In this document: positions 1 to 7,929 of the stretch, piece after piece
How the letters are laid out: each line of letters opens with the position of its first letter
Numbering within the stretch: position 1 is the stretch's first letter
Notes under the pieces: generated by a model
The model's database searches: none
Seen by the model: only the letters and a program-made list of their open reading frames with translations
What the model was told of the DNA's origin: nothing
NCBI GenBank assembly: GCA_023701385.1
Contig: JAMPXC010000028.1
Span: 1 to 41,230, forward strand
Direction: 5' to 3'
Length of the DNA: 41,230 bases
Origin: Pseudobdellovibrio sp.
GTDB taxonomy: Bacteria > Bdellovibrionota > Bdellovibrionia > Bdellovibrionales > Bdellovibrionaceae
Position numbers and translations under genes: made by a program

Positions 1-54
1 TATTTTGGTAGTTTTAAGACTCACAGATAAACCAGCACGAAATGAGGGTCAACG

Positions 55-909
55 ATGAAGCTACTTAAGGGCCAACCGGTCAGTGAAAAAATCCAAGCAG
101 ATATCAAAGCTGAAATCGCCTCATGGCCACAAAAAGGGTTAGCTCTTCCGCACTTAAGCGTAATTCTGGTGGGTAAAGATCCGGCCAGCGAAGTTTACGT
201 CGGCCATAAAGCTCGTATGTGTGAAACTTTAGGTTTTTCTTCTGAAGTGATTCGGTTAGATGAAAAAATATCACAAAATGATCTGTTAGCTAAAATCGAT
301 GAACTTAATAAAAATTCAAAAGTTGACGGGATTCTAGTTCAACTTCCACTTCCTAAACATATTCATGAACGTACAGCTTTAGAAAAGATTGCTCCAACTA
401 AAGACGTTGATTGTTTAACAAAAACCAATATCGGCTCGATGGTTGTGGGTGATGCGATAGTTAAACCTTGCACACCAGCAGGTATTGTTGAAATTCTAAA
501 ATATTACGATATCAAAATTGCCGGCAAAAAAGTGGCGGTGATTGGTCGCAGTCAAATCGTGGGAACACCGCTGGTGCATTTATTAACGCAAGAAAATGCG
601 ACGGTGACTTTATTCCATTCAAAATCTGAAAGCCTGATGCAAGAAATTAAAACTTTCGACATCGTGTGTGTAGCGATCGGTAAATCCGAATACTTTAAAC
701 AAACTGATTTTAAACAGGGAGCTATCGTGATTGATGTCGGCATTCACCGCGCTGAAGGTCACAAATTAACAGGTGATGTGGTTAAAGCTGTTGAAAACGA
801 CACTTGGCTATCAGCGCAAAGCCCTGTCCCGGGCGGCGTTGGGGTAACAACCATTGCCATGCTTATGCAAAACACTTTACAGGCGTGCAAAGCGCGCCGA
901 CAATCTTAA
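55..909 (+). CDS. folD: Bifunctional methylenetetrahydrofolate dehydrogenase / cyclohydrolase FolD
   Basis: This cytosolic enzyme interconverts 5,10-methylene-, methenyl- and 10-formyl-tetrahydrofolate using NADP, feeding one-carbon units to purine and formyl-Met synthesis. The 284-residue length is normal for the family. The catalytic Tyr and Lys lie in YVGHK (Tyr48, Lys52), the substrate-loop Asp in KDVD (near residue 119), and the dinucleotide-binding GRSQIVG at residues 164-170. The C-terminal PVPGGVGVTTIAML block is also present. A GAGGG Shine-Dalgarno precedes the ATG. The gene ends 5 nt before a gene for a secreted phytase-like protein, so co-transcription is likely. The folate role fits the glycine-cleavage genes elsewhere in the window, although they are not adjacent. 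Confidence 0.97.
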   Translation: MKLLKGQPVSEKIQADIKAEIASWPQKGLALPHLSVILVGKDPASEVYVGHKARMCETLGFSSEVIRLDEKISQNDLLAKIDELNKNSKVDGILVQLPLPKHIHERTALEKIAPTKDVDCLTKTNIGSMVVGDAIVKPCTPAGIVEILKYYDIKIAGKKVAVIGRSQIVGTPLVHLLTQENATVTLFHSKSESLMQEIKTFDIVCVAIGKSEYFKQTDFKQGAIVIDVGIHRAEGHKLTGDVVKAVENDTWLSAQSPVPGGVGVTTIAMLMQNTLQACKARRQS

Positions 910-914
910 AACTT

Positions 915-1931
915 ATGAAACTTTCTGTAGTTCTTTTTTTGTTATTCTTAGCGCTGCCAGTAATGGCGGCTTCTCAGCCGGTAGCACCTAAATTTACCTT
1001 AAAAAAAGTTTGGCAAATTCCAGCGCAAACTAAATTTGAAAATTACACGATCGGTGGTCTTTCGGGTTGCAGTAAATTAGGTGATGAAATTTATTTCGTT
1101 TCTGATGATCGTGGTAACCAAGGACATCCGCGTATTTTAACTTTAAAATATGATTCACAAAAATCAGAATTAAACACAACCGATTTAAAATGGTTACGCG
1201 TAGCTAAGCCTGTAGATAATAAAACTTTTTTAGATATGGAAGGTTTAGCGCGCATTTCACCAGAGCGTATTTTAATTTCGAGTGAAGGTGACTTAAACCA
1301 AAAACCGCGTCAGCCAGTGGCGCTGTTTTGGATCAACGACAAAGGTGAACGTATTGCTGATGTCACTTTACCGCAGAAATTTATTGCCAACGGTACGGGG
1401 TTGCAAATTCGAGGTACGCAAAACAATAAAGGTTTTGAAGGTTTAAGTATGGATGCCGATCTTGGCTTATGGGGCGCTATTTTAGAAGGCCCGTTAGTTC
1501 AAGAGCGCAATAAACTTATTATGATTGAAGGGTCGGCTTCTGGTGGAACGGCCGTTTTAAACGAATGGTCTTATCCAATGCCACAATACATCGGTAACGG
1601 CTTAGGTGCCGAGATGGGTGTAACTGACTTCGTTTACGATAAGAACCAAAACCTGATTGTGATCGAACGTGGGGTGAGTGTTAGCTTAAATGGCTTACAG
1701 TTTGATGTGCAGATGTGTACCGCTCAGAAAGAGCAAAGCTCTAAGTCGATTAAAAGAAGCTGCGCTTATGATTTTGCCACCGATAAGGCCTTAAAAGCCC
1801 AAGTGAAAGAAGTGCAAAATTACGAGGGGATCTGCTGGCTGAATGACCAAAAAACCCAGTTTATGGTCATTAGCGATAATAATTTTTCAAAAACCGATAA
1901 TAACCTTTTTCTTTTATACCAAATCGACTAA
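915..1931 (+). CDS. Secreted esterase-like/phytase-like beta-propeller protein
   Basis: I chose the ATG at 915 because it directly begins a signal peptide (MKLSVVLFLLFLALPVMA, cleavage about residue 18). The frame stays open upstream but only inside folD. The mature protein of about 320 residues has the features of the phytase-like domain family (PF13449-type): GGLSG and VSDDRG near the start, then DMEGLARIS, SSEGD, KGFEGLSMD, and a C-terminal GICWLND / VISDNN repeat. These are acidic blade motifs of a propeller that usually binds metal. The substrate is not known. The context (folD before, rRNA methyltransferase after) gives no pathway. It is probably periplasmic or secreted. Family assignment is by motif recognition only. 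Confidence 0.7.
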   Translation: MKLSVVLFLLFLALPVMAASQPVAPKFTLKKVWQIPAQTKFENYTIGGLSGCSKLGDEIYFVSDDRGNQGHPRILTLKYDSQKSELNTTDLKWLRVAKPVDNKTFLDMEGLARISPERILISSEGDLNQKPRQPVALFWINDKGERIADVTLPQKFIANGTGLQIRGTQNNKGFEGLSMDADLGLWGAILEGPLVQERNKLIMIEGSASGGTAVLNEWSYPMPQYIGNGLGAEMGVTDFVYDKNQNLIVIERGVSVSLNGLQFDVQMCTAQKEQSSKSIKRSCAYDFATDKALKAQVKEVQNYEGICWLNDQKTQFMVISDNNFSKTDNNLFLLYQID

Positions 1932-1937
1932 AAAGAG

Positions 1938-1977
1938 CCTCTTAAAGTTAGTCCTCATGCTGCTGGCATGAAAGAGG
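1938..1977 (+). promoter_or_regulatory. Hairpin pairing the rlmI-like Shine-Dalgarno
   Basis: In the 52-nt gap before the methyltransferase, CCTCTT (1938-1943) can pair with AAGAGG (1972-1977), which is the Shine-Dalgarno of the next gene. CATGC/GCATG (1956-1960 and 1966-1970) forms an inner stem. The RNA could therefore mask its own ribosome binding site. Folding is inferred by eye. Confidence 0.35.
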
Positions 1978-1983
1978 TTTCGT

Positions 1984-3309
1984 GTGAGAATTTGGAAGCT
2001 AAAAAAAGGTTCGGATCAACGTTTGCGCTCGCGCCACCCGTGGGTGTTTTCTAACGAATTAATGGATAGCCCTCGAGGTCTTACGCCCGGTGAATTAGTT
2101 GAAGTGCACGATTACCAAGGTCACTTTATCGCCCGTGGTTACGGTAACCCACATTCGTTAATCGCTTTTCGTGCGATGACCTTTGAATTAAAAGATTTCG
2201 AAATCGGCAGTCCGACTTACGTTTCTTCAAAATTATACACAGCTTGGGAAAAAAGAATTCATTTAGGCTTCCAAGATTCATTCCGCATTTGTTTTTCTGA
2301 AGCTGATTCTTTACCAGGCTTAATTTTAGACCGTTACGTGTTTGAAAAAAATGGCGAACGTTTTCAAGTTTTATCCTACCAGCTTTTAACTTACGGTATG
2401 AATCGTATTTTTGAACAAGCCACCGAGATCTACCAAAAGTTAGTTGAAGGTGTCTTTTCGCAAAAACTTTCTGATATTGATTGGGAACACACGATCTTAC
2501 TTCAACGTAACGATGTGAACATTCGTAAGCTTGAAGGTTTAGAGGTTGAAGAACCTAAGGTGATCTACAACCCGAAAGATATTTCATTAACTGATTTAAC
2601 GATTTTGATCCCGTCTGTAATGGCGACAACGCTGAATACAACAGAGACTTTAAAATTCAACGTGAACTTAATCGAAGGCCAGAAAACGGGTTTCTTTTTA
2701 GATCAAACTCACAATATCCGTTTATTGATTCAGTCTTTAGAAGGTTTAATTCGCGTTAAACAATTCACTAAAGAAAAACCACTTAAGATCGTAGACCTTT
2801 GCTGTTATATGGGTCAGTGGTCAGCACAAGTGGCGTTTTATTTGAATAAAAAAGAAATTCCTTTCGAAGTTTTATTAGTCGATGTTTCTGAATTAGCTTT
2901 AGAAAAAGCCAAAGAAAATTTAAAACAGTACACAAGTAAAGTGACTGTGATGAAGGCCGATGTGCTTAAAGATTTAGGGCCTATTGAATCTAATAGCTTC
3001 GACGTCGTTATTTCTGATCCTCCAGCTTTTGTAAAAAACAAAAAAGATATGGAGTCAGGTCTTCATGGGTACATGAAATTAAATGAACAGGCGTTCCGCA
3101 TCGTAAAAGCAAAAGGCGTTGTCGCTTCATGCACTTGTTCAGGTGTAGTTCAAGTAACAGACTTCAAAAATTCTTTACGTAAATCAATTCTTCGTTCGGG
3201 TAAAAAAGTCCAGCTTATTTGTGAAGGTGGGTTAGGGTGGGATCATCCAAGTCTGATTCAATTCCCTGAAGGTCAGTATTTGAAGATGTTACTGCATAAG
3301 GTCGATTAG
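1984..3309 (+). CDS. rlmI: RlmI-like class I SAM-dependent rRNA (cytosine-5) methyltransferase with PUA domain
   Basis: It probably methylates a cytosine at C5 in 23S rRNA (RlmI family, position 1962 in E. coli), in the cytoplasm. The N-terminal PUA-like domain (about residues 1-75) contains the family HPWVFSNE motif. A central EEhyb-like region follows, then a Rossmann methyltransferase domain with the SAM loop DLCCYMGQWSAQVA (near residue 268), VISDPPAFVKNK (near 344) and the catalytic-Cys segment CTCSG (near 382). At 441 residues it is longer than E. coli RlmI (about 396). The start is GTG at 1984 with AAAGAGG upstream. A strong terminator follows. The exact target base cannot be read from sequence, so the symbol is by family. 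Confidence 0.85.
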   Translation: MRIWKLKKGSDQRLRSRHPWVFSNELMDSPRGLTPGELVEVHDYQGHFIARGYGNPHSLIAFRAMTFELKDFEIGSPTYVSSKLYTAWEKRIHLGFQDSFRICFSEADSLPGLILDRYVFEKNGERFQVLSYQLLTYGMNRIFEQATEIYQKLVEGVFSQKLSDIDWEHTILLQRNDVNIRKLEGLEVEEPKVIYNPKDISLTDLTILIPSVMATTLNTTETLKFNVNLIEGQKTGFFLDQTHNIRLLIQSLEGLIRVKQFTKEKPLKIVDLCCYMGQWSAQVAFYLNKKEIPFEVLLVDVSELALEKAKENLKQYTSKVTVMKADVLKDLGPIESNSFDVVISDPPAFVKNKKDMESGLHGYMKLNEQAFRIVKAKGVVASCTCSGVVQVTDFKNSLRKSILRSGKKVQLICEGGLGWDHPSLIQFPEGQYLKMLLHKVD

Positions 3310-3358
3310 TTTTTTATTTGGCCGCTGCGCTGGTTGTCGCCTTCCTGGGACGGCCTTG

Positions 3359-3389
3359 CTGACGGCATCGTGCCGTCAGACTTTTTTTT
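3359..3389 (+). terminator. Rho-independent terminator after the RlmI-like gene
   Basis: A perfect 9-bp stem, CTGACGGCA / TGCCGTCAG, has a 3-nt TCG loop and is followed by AC and eight Ts. It ends the folD to rlmI-like transcription unit. Confidence 0.9.
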
Positions 3390-3415
3390 AATGATTTTTT
3401 GCGGTTTTTTAATTG

Positions 3416-3544
3416 CTCGGGGTTTCAGTCCACATTGTGGGCCTAAACCCTGAGTGATTAAAGTGCGTCATGATTTGTGTTCGGGAGTTATCTCTTAAAT
3501 AGCGAACGGGGCTCTGTCCTAAGTAGATGACGAAAACCCCGTTC
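3416..3544. other. Structured non-coding stretch with two inverted repeats
   Basis: Between the terminator and the stop of the minus-strand coiled-coil gene there are two long inverted repeats. One is 3416-3425 with 3445-3454 (10 bp including one G-U, with a smaller nested stem). The other is GAACGGGG at 3504-3511 with CCCCGTTC at 3537-3544. On the minus strand neither is followed by a T-run. On the plus strand the second is followed by only four Ts. They may be transcript ends for the minus-strand gene or a small RNA. An open frame here (3409-3639, minus) has no credible start or protein features. Confidence 0.4.
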
Positions 3545-3574
3545 TTTTGAAAACCTAAATTGTAAGTAAGCGAA

Positions 3575-4423
3575 CTATCTTTGGGCGATTTGTGCCTGAG
3601 CTTGTTGGCCTTGTTGTGCTGGGTGGCCTTGAGCTGCAAAGATCTGTTGTTGGAACGCTGTCATCTTGTTGATGTAATCTTTAAGAGCGATGTTTTCTTT
3701 CTTTAAGATTTCTGTTTGTGTTTTTGATTGCTCAAATTGGCCACGCACATTGTCTAATTCAGATTGAATACGGTCGCTATCAAGTTTTAATTCAACGATT
3801 TTGTTTTCAGCTACAGTCATTAAGTGTTTGATTGTCTCAGCTTGTTCTTGGCTATGGCCTTCAACTTCCATCATGCCAGCTTCAAGTTCGTTGATTTTGC
3901 CTTCTAATGTGCTGATCTGCTCTTGTTTTTGTTTGATTTCACCGGCTAAGCCCTGGTTCATTTCTAACAAACGGCCTTTTTCTTTTTGAAAATCGAACTG
4001 AATGTTTTCGTAATTTTCTAAGTACTGTTTACGGTCATCCATTTGAGCTTGAATCGCTTTAGTTTTGATTTCTTGAATCTCTAACTGAAGTTTTAAAGAT
4101 AAATCTAAAGAGCGAGCTAAATCTGTTGAAAGTTTTGAATTGTGGTTTCTTTCTTGGTTTAAAAGATCCGTTAATTCTTTTACTTTCTGAGTTAAATCAG
4201 AATTTGATGTCGTCATTTTCTCTAAAGTTTCGATTTTTAATTTCATATCTTCGTGATTTGAAACCAATTCGATTTGAAAATTTTTCAGTTGGTTTTGCAT
4301 CTTGTCTAATTGAACTACGCGGTCTTTAGAGTTTTTTTGGTCTTCGTCCTGCGATAATTCGTTCAACTTGTGACAAATTTCGTTAAAAATCTTTTCGTGC
4401 TCTGGGATGTTAAGTGTTTCCAT
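3575..4423 (-). CDS. Long coiled-coil protein of unknown function
   Basis: The 282-residue protein has almost continuous heptad-like sequence from about residue 15 to 255, rich in Glu, Lys, Gln and Leu. It has no signal peptide, membrane segment or catalytic motif. The C terminus is Gln/Ala-rich (QQGQQAQAQIAQR). It could be a cytoskeletal or scaffold protein in the cytoplasm, such as an intermediate-filament-like element, but composition alone cannot show this. The start is the ATG at 4423 with GAGGA about 11 nt upstream. It is transcribed away from the envelope operon that starts at 4553, so the 129-nt gap between them should hold divergent promoters. Confidence 0.75.
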   Translation of the reverse strand: METLNIPEHEKIFNEICHKLNELSQDEDQKNSKDRVVQLDKMQNQLKNFQIELVSNHEDMKLKIETLEKMTTSNSDLTQKVKELTDLLNQERNHNSKLSTDLARSLDLSLKLQLEIQEIKTKAIQAQMDDRKQYLENYENIQFDFQKEKGRLLEMNQGLAGEIKQKQEQISTLEGKINELEAGMMEVEGHSQEQAETIKHLMTVAENKIVELKLDSDRIQSELDNVRGQFEQSKTQTEILKKENIALKDYINKMTAFQQQIFAAQGHPAQQGQQAQAQIAQR

Positions 4424-4552
4424 GATGTAAAGTGTCCTCGCTTACAGTACTTTCATCTTATTGAACGACTCACAGGTTGACCATAAGTCCTGTTTTGGTT
4501 TTAAATAATCCAGTACTAGGTCCAGAGAAATAGACAAAGGTTGGTGAATCTT

Positions 4553-5053
4553 ATGTTAAAAAGTCGAGTTTTGACCCTTGTAATTACAGCGGTCTTTTTT
4601 CAAGCTCAGGTTTCGCAAGCACAGAATTCTTTCTTCGAAGTGAAAGAACCACCTCGTGCTGCTGAATATATTTATCGTTCTTCACAAAAAGAATCGTTAA
4701 TCAGCGTTCAACTTTTAGGAGCTGTAAAAAATCCGGGTATTTACTACATTCCACCGCAAACTGATTTACTTAAACTAGTAACTTTAGCAGGTGGAGCTGA
4801 AAACGCAGATCTAACAGAAGTGGTTGTTCGTAAGAATGATCCCTCACAAAAGGGTGTGTACGAGCTTGATCTAAACAAGTTAATGAAATCGACATCTGAA
4901 GTTAAACCGTTTAAATTAGCGCAAGATGATTTCGTTTACGTTCCGAAAAAACAGCCTTGGATCTCAAGTGATATTGCACAGTCGGTGACGATCGTATCGC
5001 TCATCACAAGTATTATTTTAACAAGCATTCTGATTGAGAAAAACTCTGACTAG
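4553..5053 (+). CDS. SLBB-domain periplasmic protein, polysaccharide-export type
   Basis: The start at ATG 4553 begins a clean signal peptide ending SQA at about residue 24. A TTG at 4541 is in frame but weaker. Residues about 48-120 form an SLBB domain: a GAVKNPGIYYIPP strand-turn motif, then LLKLVTLAGGAENAD. SLBB domains occur in Wza-like export proteins and bind polysaccharide or other ligands. The C terminus has one predicted membrane helix (about residues 138-160), unlike classical Wza, and there is no lipobox. The O-antigen-ligase-like gene starts 6 nt downstream, which supports a role in surface polysaccharide assembly. Function is inferred from domain and neighbour. Confidence 0.8.
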   Translation: MLKSRVLTLVITAVFFQAQVSQAQNSFFEVKEPPRAAEYIYRSSQKESLISVQLLGAVKNPGIYYIPPQTDLLKLVTLAGGAENADLTEVVVRKNDPSQKGVYELDLNKLMKSTSEVKPFKLAQDDFVYVPKKQPWISSDIAQSVTIVSLITSIILTSILIEKNSD

Positions 5054-5059
5054 AGTGTC

Positions 5060-6307
5060 ATGTTATTTTTAATCGCACTGATTTTTTTATCGAAGATCTC
5101 TTTAGGATTTATTCCGGGATTCCCTTATCAGGAATCCTTTTTTATTTTTCAAAAGGGGATGCACCCTTTTATTAATATCTTCTTTAACATAATAATTGGT
5201 TCGCTACTGATCATTAAATTTTTCTGGAAGAGCAATCACCACTACTTACAAAACCGTTTCTTTAAGTTTTATCTGTTTATCTTTTGTTTGTACTTGTTGG
5301 CAGTGACAGCGATGCAGGCCGTTCTTAATGAGGCGGCTAACCCGTGGTGGTTACAAATCTCGGCGGCGTTATCGGCGTGTTTTACAGTGGTGTTATTTGC
5401 GCGCGTGATTCCGAGCGAGTTATCAGTGGCTAAATTTATTAACTACACACAAAAGATCTCGGTCTTTCTTTGTTATGTAAGTTTAGTTTTACTTATTATT
5501 GCACCGGCGATGACTTTTAAAGGTGGTCGTTTTATTGGGGTCTTTAAACATATTCCGTATATGGTTACAGTGGCCACTTTAGCGAGTATCTTTTTAATTT
5601 ATGAATTATTCGCTAAAGAGAACTCTCGCCCCCGTAAGATTTATTTATTGGTGAGTGTTGCGGTTTCTATGGTAGCCCTTATTCTTACAGGAACTCGTTC
5701 AGCTTTATTCGCAGTCGTTCTGAGTTACTTCTTAGCGTTTTTATTTTTTCCAGCCAGAAAAGCGGCGAGCCAATTTATTAAAGTGTCGGTGGCCTTTTCA
5801 TTAGTGATTGCGACATTGTTATTTGGCCAATCGGTCAGTAACTACGCGCTTGAAATCGTGCGTGGTGAAAGTGCGGTGGGTTTACGGGCTGCTCAAGACG
5901 GGGTGGCATCACGTTTTAGTGAATTTGAACGTGGTTACGAAAGCTTTTCGAAAAATCCAATTATCGGCCAAGGGTTATTATCTAAGTTTGGTGAAATTAA
6001 CGAAACAGAGGTTGGTCAGTATAACGCGAATAAAGATCCGCATAATATTCTGGTTTCTGCCGGGGTGATCGGTGGTATTGGTTTTATCGCGATCGTTTTT
6101 ATTGGTTTTGCAGGTCTTATTGCAGTTAGCTTTCAAAAACTAAGATCAGCTCCGCCAGAGTTTAAAATATTAGCTATTTATATCTTAACGCACATACCGA
6201 TTCTGTTTATCTATCACGTGCATCTCTCATTAGGCGGTATGGCCGATCGCTTCTATTGGATTGTGATTGGCTATATGTTGATTAATGTGAGAAAACAAAA
6301 CGCATGA
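5060..6307 (+). CDS. O-antigen ligase/polymerase-like membrane protein (WaaL/Wzy type)
   Basis: This 415-residue inner-membrane protein has about ten to twelve hydrophobic segments. The PF04932-type region includes TGTRSALFAVVLS (near residue 213), then a long soluble loop with SKNPIIGQGLL and DPHNILVSAGVIGG, the usual loop motifs of this family. Such enzymes transfer or polymerise undecaprenyl-linked glycans at the periplasmic face. Ligase and polymerase cannot be told apart from sequence alone. The stop overlaps the next start (ATGA at 6304-6307), indicating coupling with the ClC gene. Together with the SLBB gene it forms a three-gene envelope operon. Confidence 0.85.
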   Translation: MLFLIALIFLSKISLGFIPGFPYQESFFIFQKGMHPFINIFFNIIIGSLLIIKFFWKSNHHYLQNRFFKFYLFIFCLYLLAVTAMQAVLNEAANPWWLQISAALSACFTVVLFARVIPSELSVAKFINYTQKISVFLCYVSLVLLIIAPAMTFKGGRFIGVFKHIPYMVTVATLASIFLIYELFAKENSRPRKIYLLVSVAVSMVALILTGTRSALFAVVLSYFLAFLFFPARKAASQFIKVSVAFSLVIATLLFGQSVSNYALEIVRGESAVGLRAAQDGVASRFSEFERGYESFSKNPIIGQGLLSKFGEINETEVGQYNANKDPHNILVSAGVIGGIGFIAIVFIGFAGLIAVSFQKLRSAPPEFKILAIYILTHIPILFIYHVHLSLGGMADRFYWIVIGYMLINVRKQNA

Positions 6308-7533
6308 ACCCATTAAATCTCATTCTGGCGTTACTTCTTGGTGCCGCAGCCGCAGGGCTTAGTTACGGCTTTCAAACCGTTGTGAATCTTTCTGAACAGT
6401 TGCGTCTGGAGTACCCACAGCTTGTTTTAGGTCTTCCGATTTTATTTATTCTTACGATTTTGTTAAAAAAGAAAACTTTGTACTATCCACACAAAGTTAA
6501 AGATCTTCACGAAATGACCGAAGAGAAAAACTTTTTCTGGAACCGTTGGAAAGCGGTTTATCATTTCATAGGTGCAAGTCTTAGCCATATCTTTGGTGCG
6601 AGCGTGGGGCGCGAAGGGGTTATTGTTCTAACGACCACGGGTGTCGCGCGTTTATTTAATTTAAGTCTTAAGTATTGGGGGCCAGTGGCAGCCAGTATCG
6701 GTTTTGCGGCTATCACCGGAAACAAATGGGTCGGTATTATTTTTCTGATCGAAATGTACAGCACTCAGTTTTCACAAAAAGTTTGGACGTTCTTTGGAGC
6801 GTGGGTGGCGGTTTTAATTCTTCAGTCGCTTAAGTTTCCGCATTTACTTTCGGCTGTGACGATTCCAGATAGTGAATCTTGGTTAAAGCGTTTTGTCTTT
6901 ATTTTCGTTTTAGGCATGATTATTGGATATATTTCGCGTTTGTATAAAAAAGGTTATTTCTTCTTATCTGATTTCTTTGCGGCAAAAAATATTATTTGGG
7001 CGATTGCGATGTCTGGAGCCATCGGTTATGCGCTTTACAATACGGATTTGCGCGTCTTACAAAGTTTAAGTTTAGATCTTGTGGAACGTTTTAGTTCAGG
7101 TTCGCTAATGACCGCTTATGATATGCAATTGGTTTTATTAAAAGCCATCTTCACTTTACTGTGTGTTTCGTTAGGATTTTTTGGCGGCGAATATGTACCG
7201 TTAGTTTTAGTGGGTGTGGGTCTTGGGGTAACAGGAGCGCAATTTTACGGCGAAAGTTTATTATTAGGCTCAGTTCTTGGTGCTTTCGCCGTTTTTGCTG
7301 GAGTAACACGTTTAAAATGGACCGCCGTTGTACTTTGCTTAGGGCTTCTTGATTACACGATGTTTATCTGGGTTTATCTTTTCTATTCTGTGGTTCACAG
7401 TTTTTCAGGCGAAAAAAGTATTTACCTGCAACCACGTTTACATAAATTCAATTTTATGAATTTTCAATTCGGTGGCTTTCCGGGGAGCTTTGGTAACGTG
7501 AAAACAACTGAGCGCGATATCGGTGAAGGTTAA
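6304..7533 (+). CDS. ClC-family chloride channel/antiporter
   Basis: This 409-residue polytopic protein has the ClC signature GASVGREGVIV (near residue 100), which contains the gating glutamate. ITGNKWVGIIFLIEM follows, and FFGGEYVPLVLVG (near 295) corresponds to the GGxFxPxL element. The usual proline after GREG is replaced by valine. No C-terminal CBS domains are present. It would move chloride (or fluoride) across the inner membrane, possibly in exchange for protons. The start overlaps the preceding ligase-like gene by 4 nt. The stop interleaves with the stop of the convergent haemoglobin gene (TTAA at 7530-7533). Confidence 0.85.
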   Translation: MNPLNLILALLLGAAAAGLSYGFQTVVNLSEQLRLEYPQLVLGLPILFILTILLKKKTLYYPHKVKDLHEMTEEKNFFWNRWKAVYHFIGASLSHIFGASVGREGVIVLTTTGVARLFNLSLKYWGPVAASIGFAAITGNKWVGIIFLIEMYSTQFSQKVWTFFGAWVAVLILQSLKFPHLLSAVTIPDSESWLKRFVFIFVLGMIIGYISRLYKKGYFFLSDFFAAKNIIWAIAMSGAIGYALYNTDLRVLQSLSLDLVERFSSGSLMTAYDMQLVLLKAIFTLLCVSLGFFGGEYVPLVLVGVGLGVTGAQFYGESLLLGSVLGAFAVFAGVTRLKWTAVVLCLGLLDYTMFIWVYLFYSVVHSFSGEKSIYLQPRLHKFNFMNFQFGGFPGSFGNVKTTERDIGEG

Positions 7534-7928
7534 CCCTGCGGTGGCTGGTTTCGCATGAAATCAGCGATATGAGCAAAACTCTTTTTAAGATCACTCTTTA
7601 ATTGTTCAGAAGGTACAACATCTTCTAAAGCTTTAAACATACAGTAAAGCCATTGATCACGTTCTTTTTCGCCAATCTTAAAAGGCATGTGGCGCATGCG
7701 TAATCTTGGGTGACCGAATTTTTCGATATAAATTTGTGGTCCACCAGACCAGCCCGTTAAAAACATCACTAATTTATCTCTGGCTTCAGTTAAATCAGGA
7801 GCATGTTGATCACGAATATCTTTAACTTCAGGTAAGGTATTCATGTAGTGGTAGAAACGCTCAACAAGTTTTTCGATTGTTTCTTTGCCGCCCAGCTGTT
7901 CGTACAATGTAGTTTCGTCTGTCGACAT
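7530..7928 (-). CDS. Group II truncated haemoglobin (GlbO-like)
   Basis: This 132-residue globin has group II hallmarks: YEQLGG at the start, FYHYM with the B10 tyrosine, then GGPQIYIEKFGHPRLRMRHM carrying the proximal histidine, and DQWLYCM with the G8 tryptophan. It binds haem and oxygen or NO, and probably detoxifies NO or peroxide. I placed the start at ATG 7928, which lies 1 nt after the stop of the CNNM/CBS gene. A longer frame upstream would overlap that gene by 86 nt. The spacing implies translational coupling in a three-gene operon. Confidence 0.92.
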   Translation of the reverse strand: MSTDETTLYEQLGGKETIEKLVERFYHYMNTLPEVKDIRDQHAPDLTEARDKLVMFLTGWSGGPQIYIEKFGHPRLRMRHMPFKIGEKERDQWLYCMFKALEDVVPSEQLKSDLKKSFAHIADFMRNQPPQG

Positions 7929-7929
7929 A

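Noticed and set aside
3409-3639. Open frame of 76 residues on the minus strand
   Set aside because: It overlaps the end of the coiled-coil gene in another frame and the inverted repeats; the composition is not protein-like.
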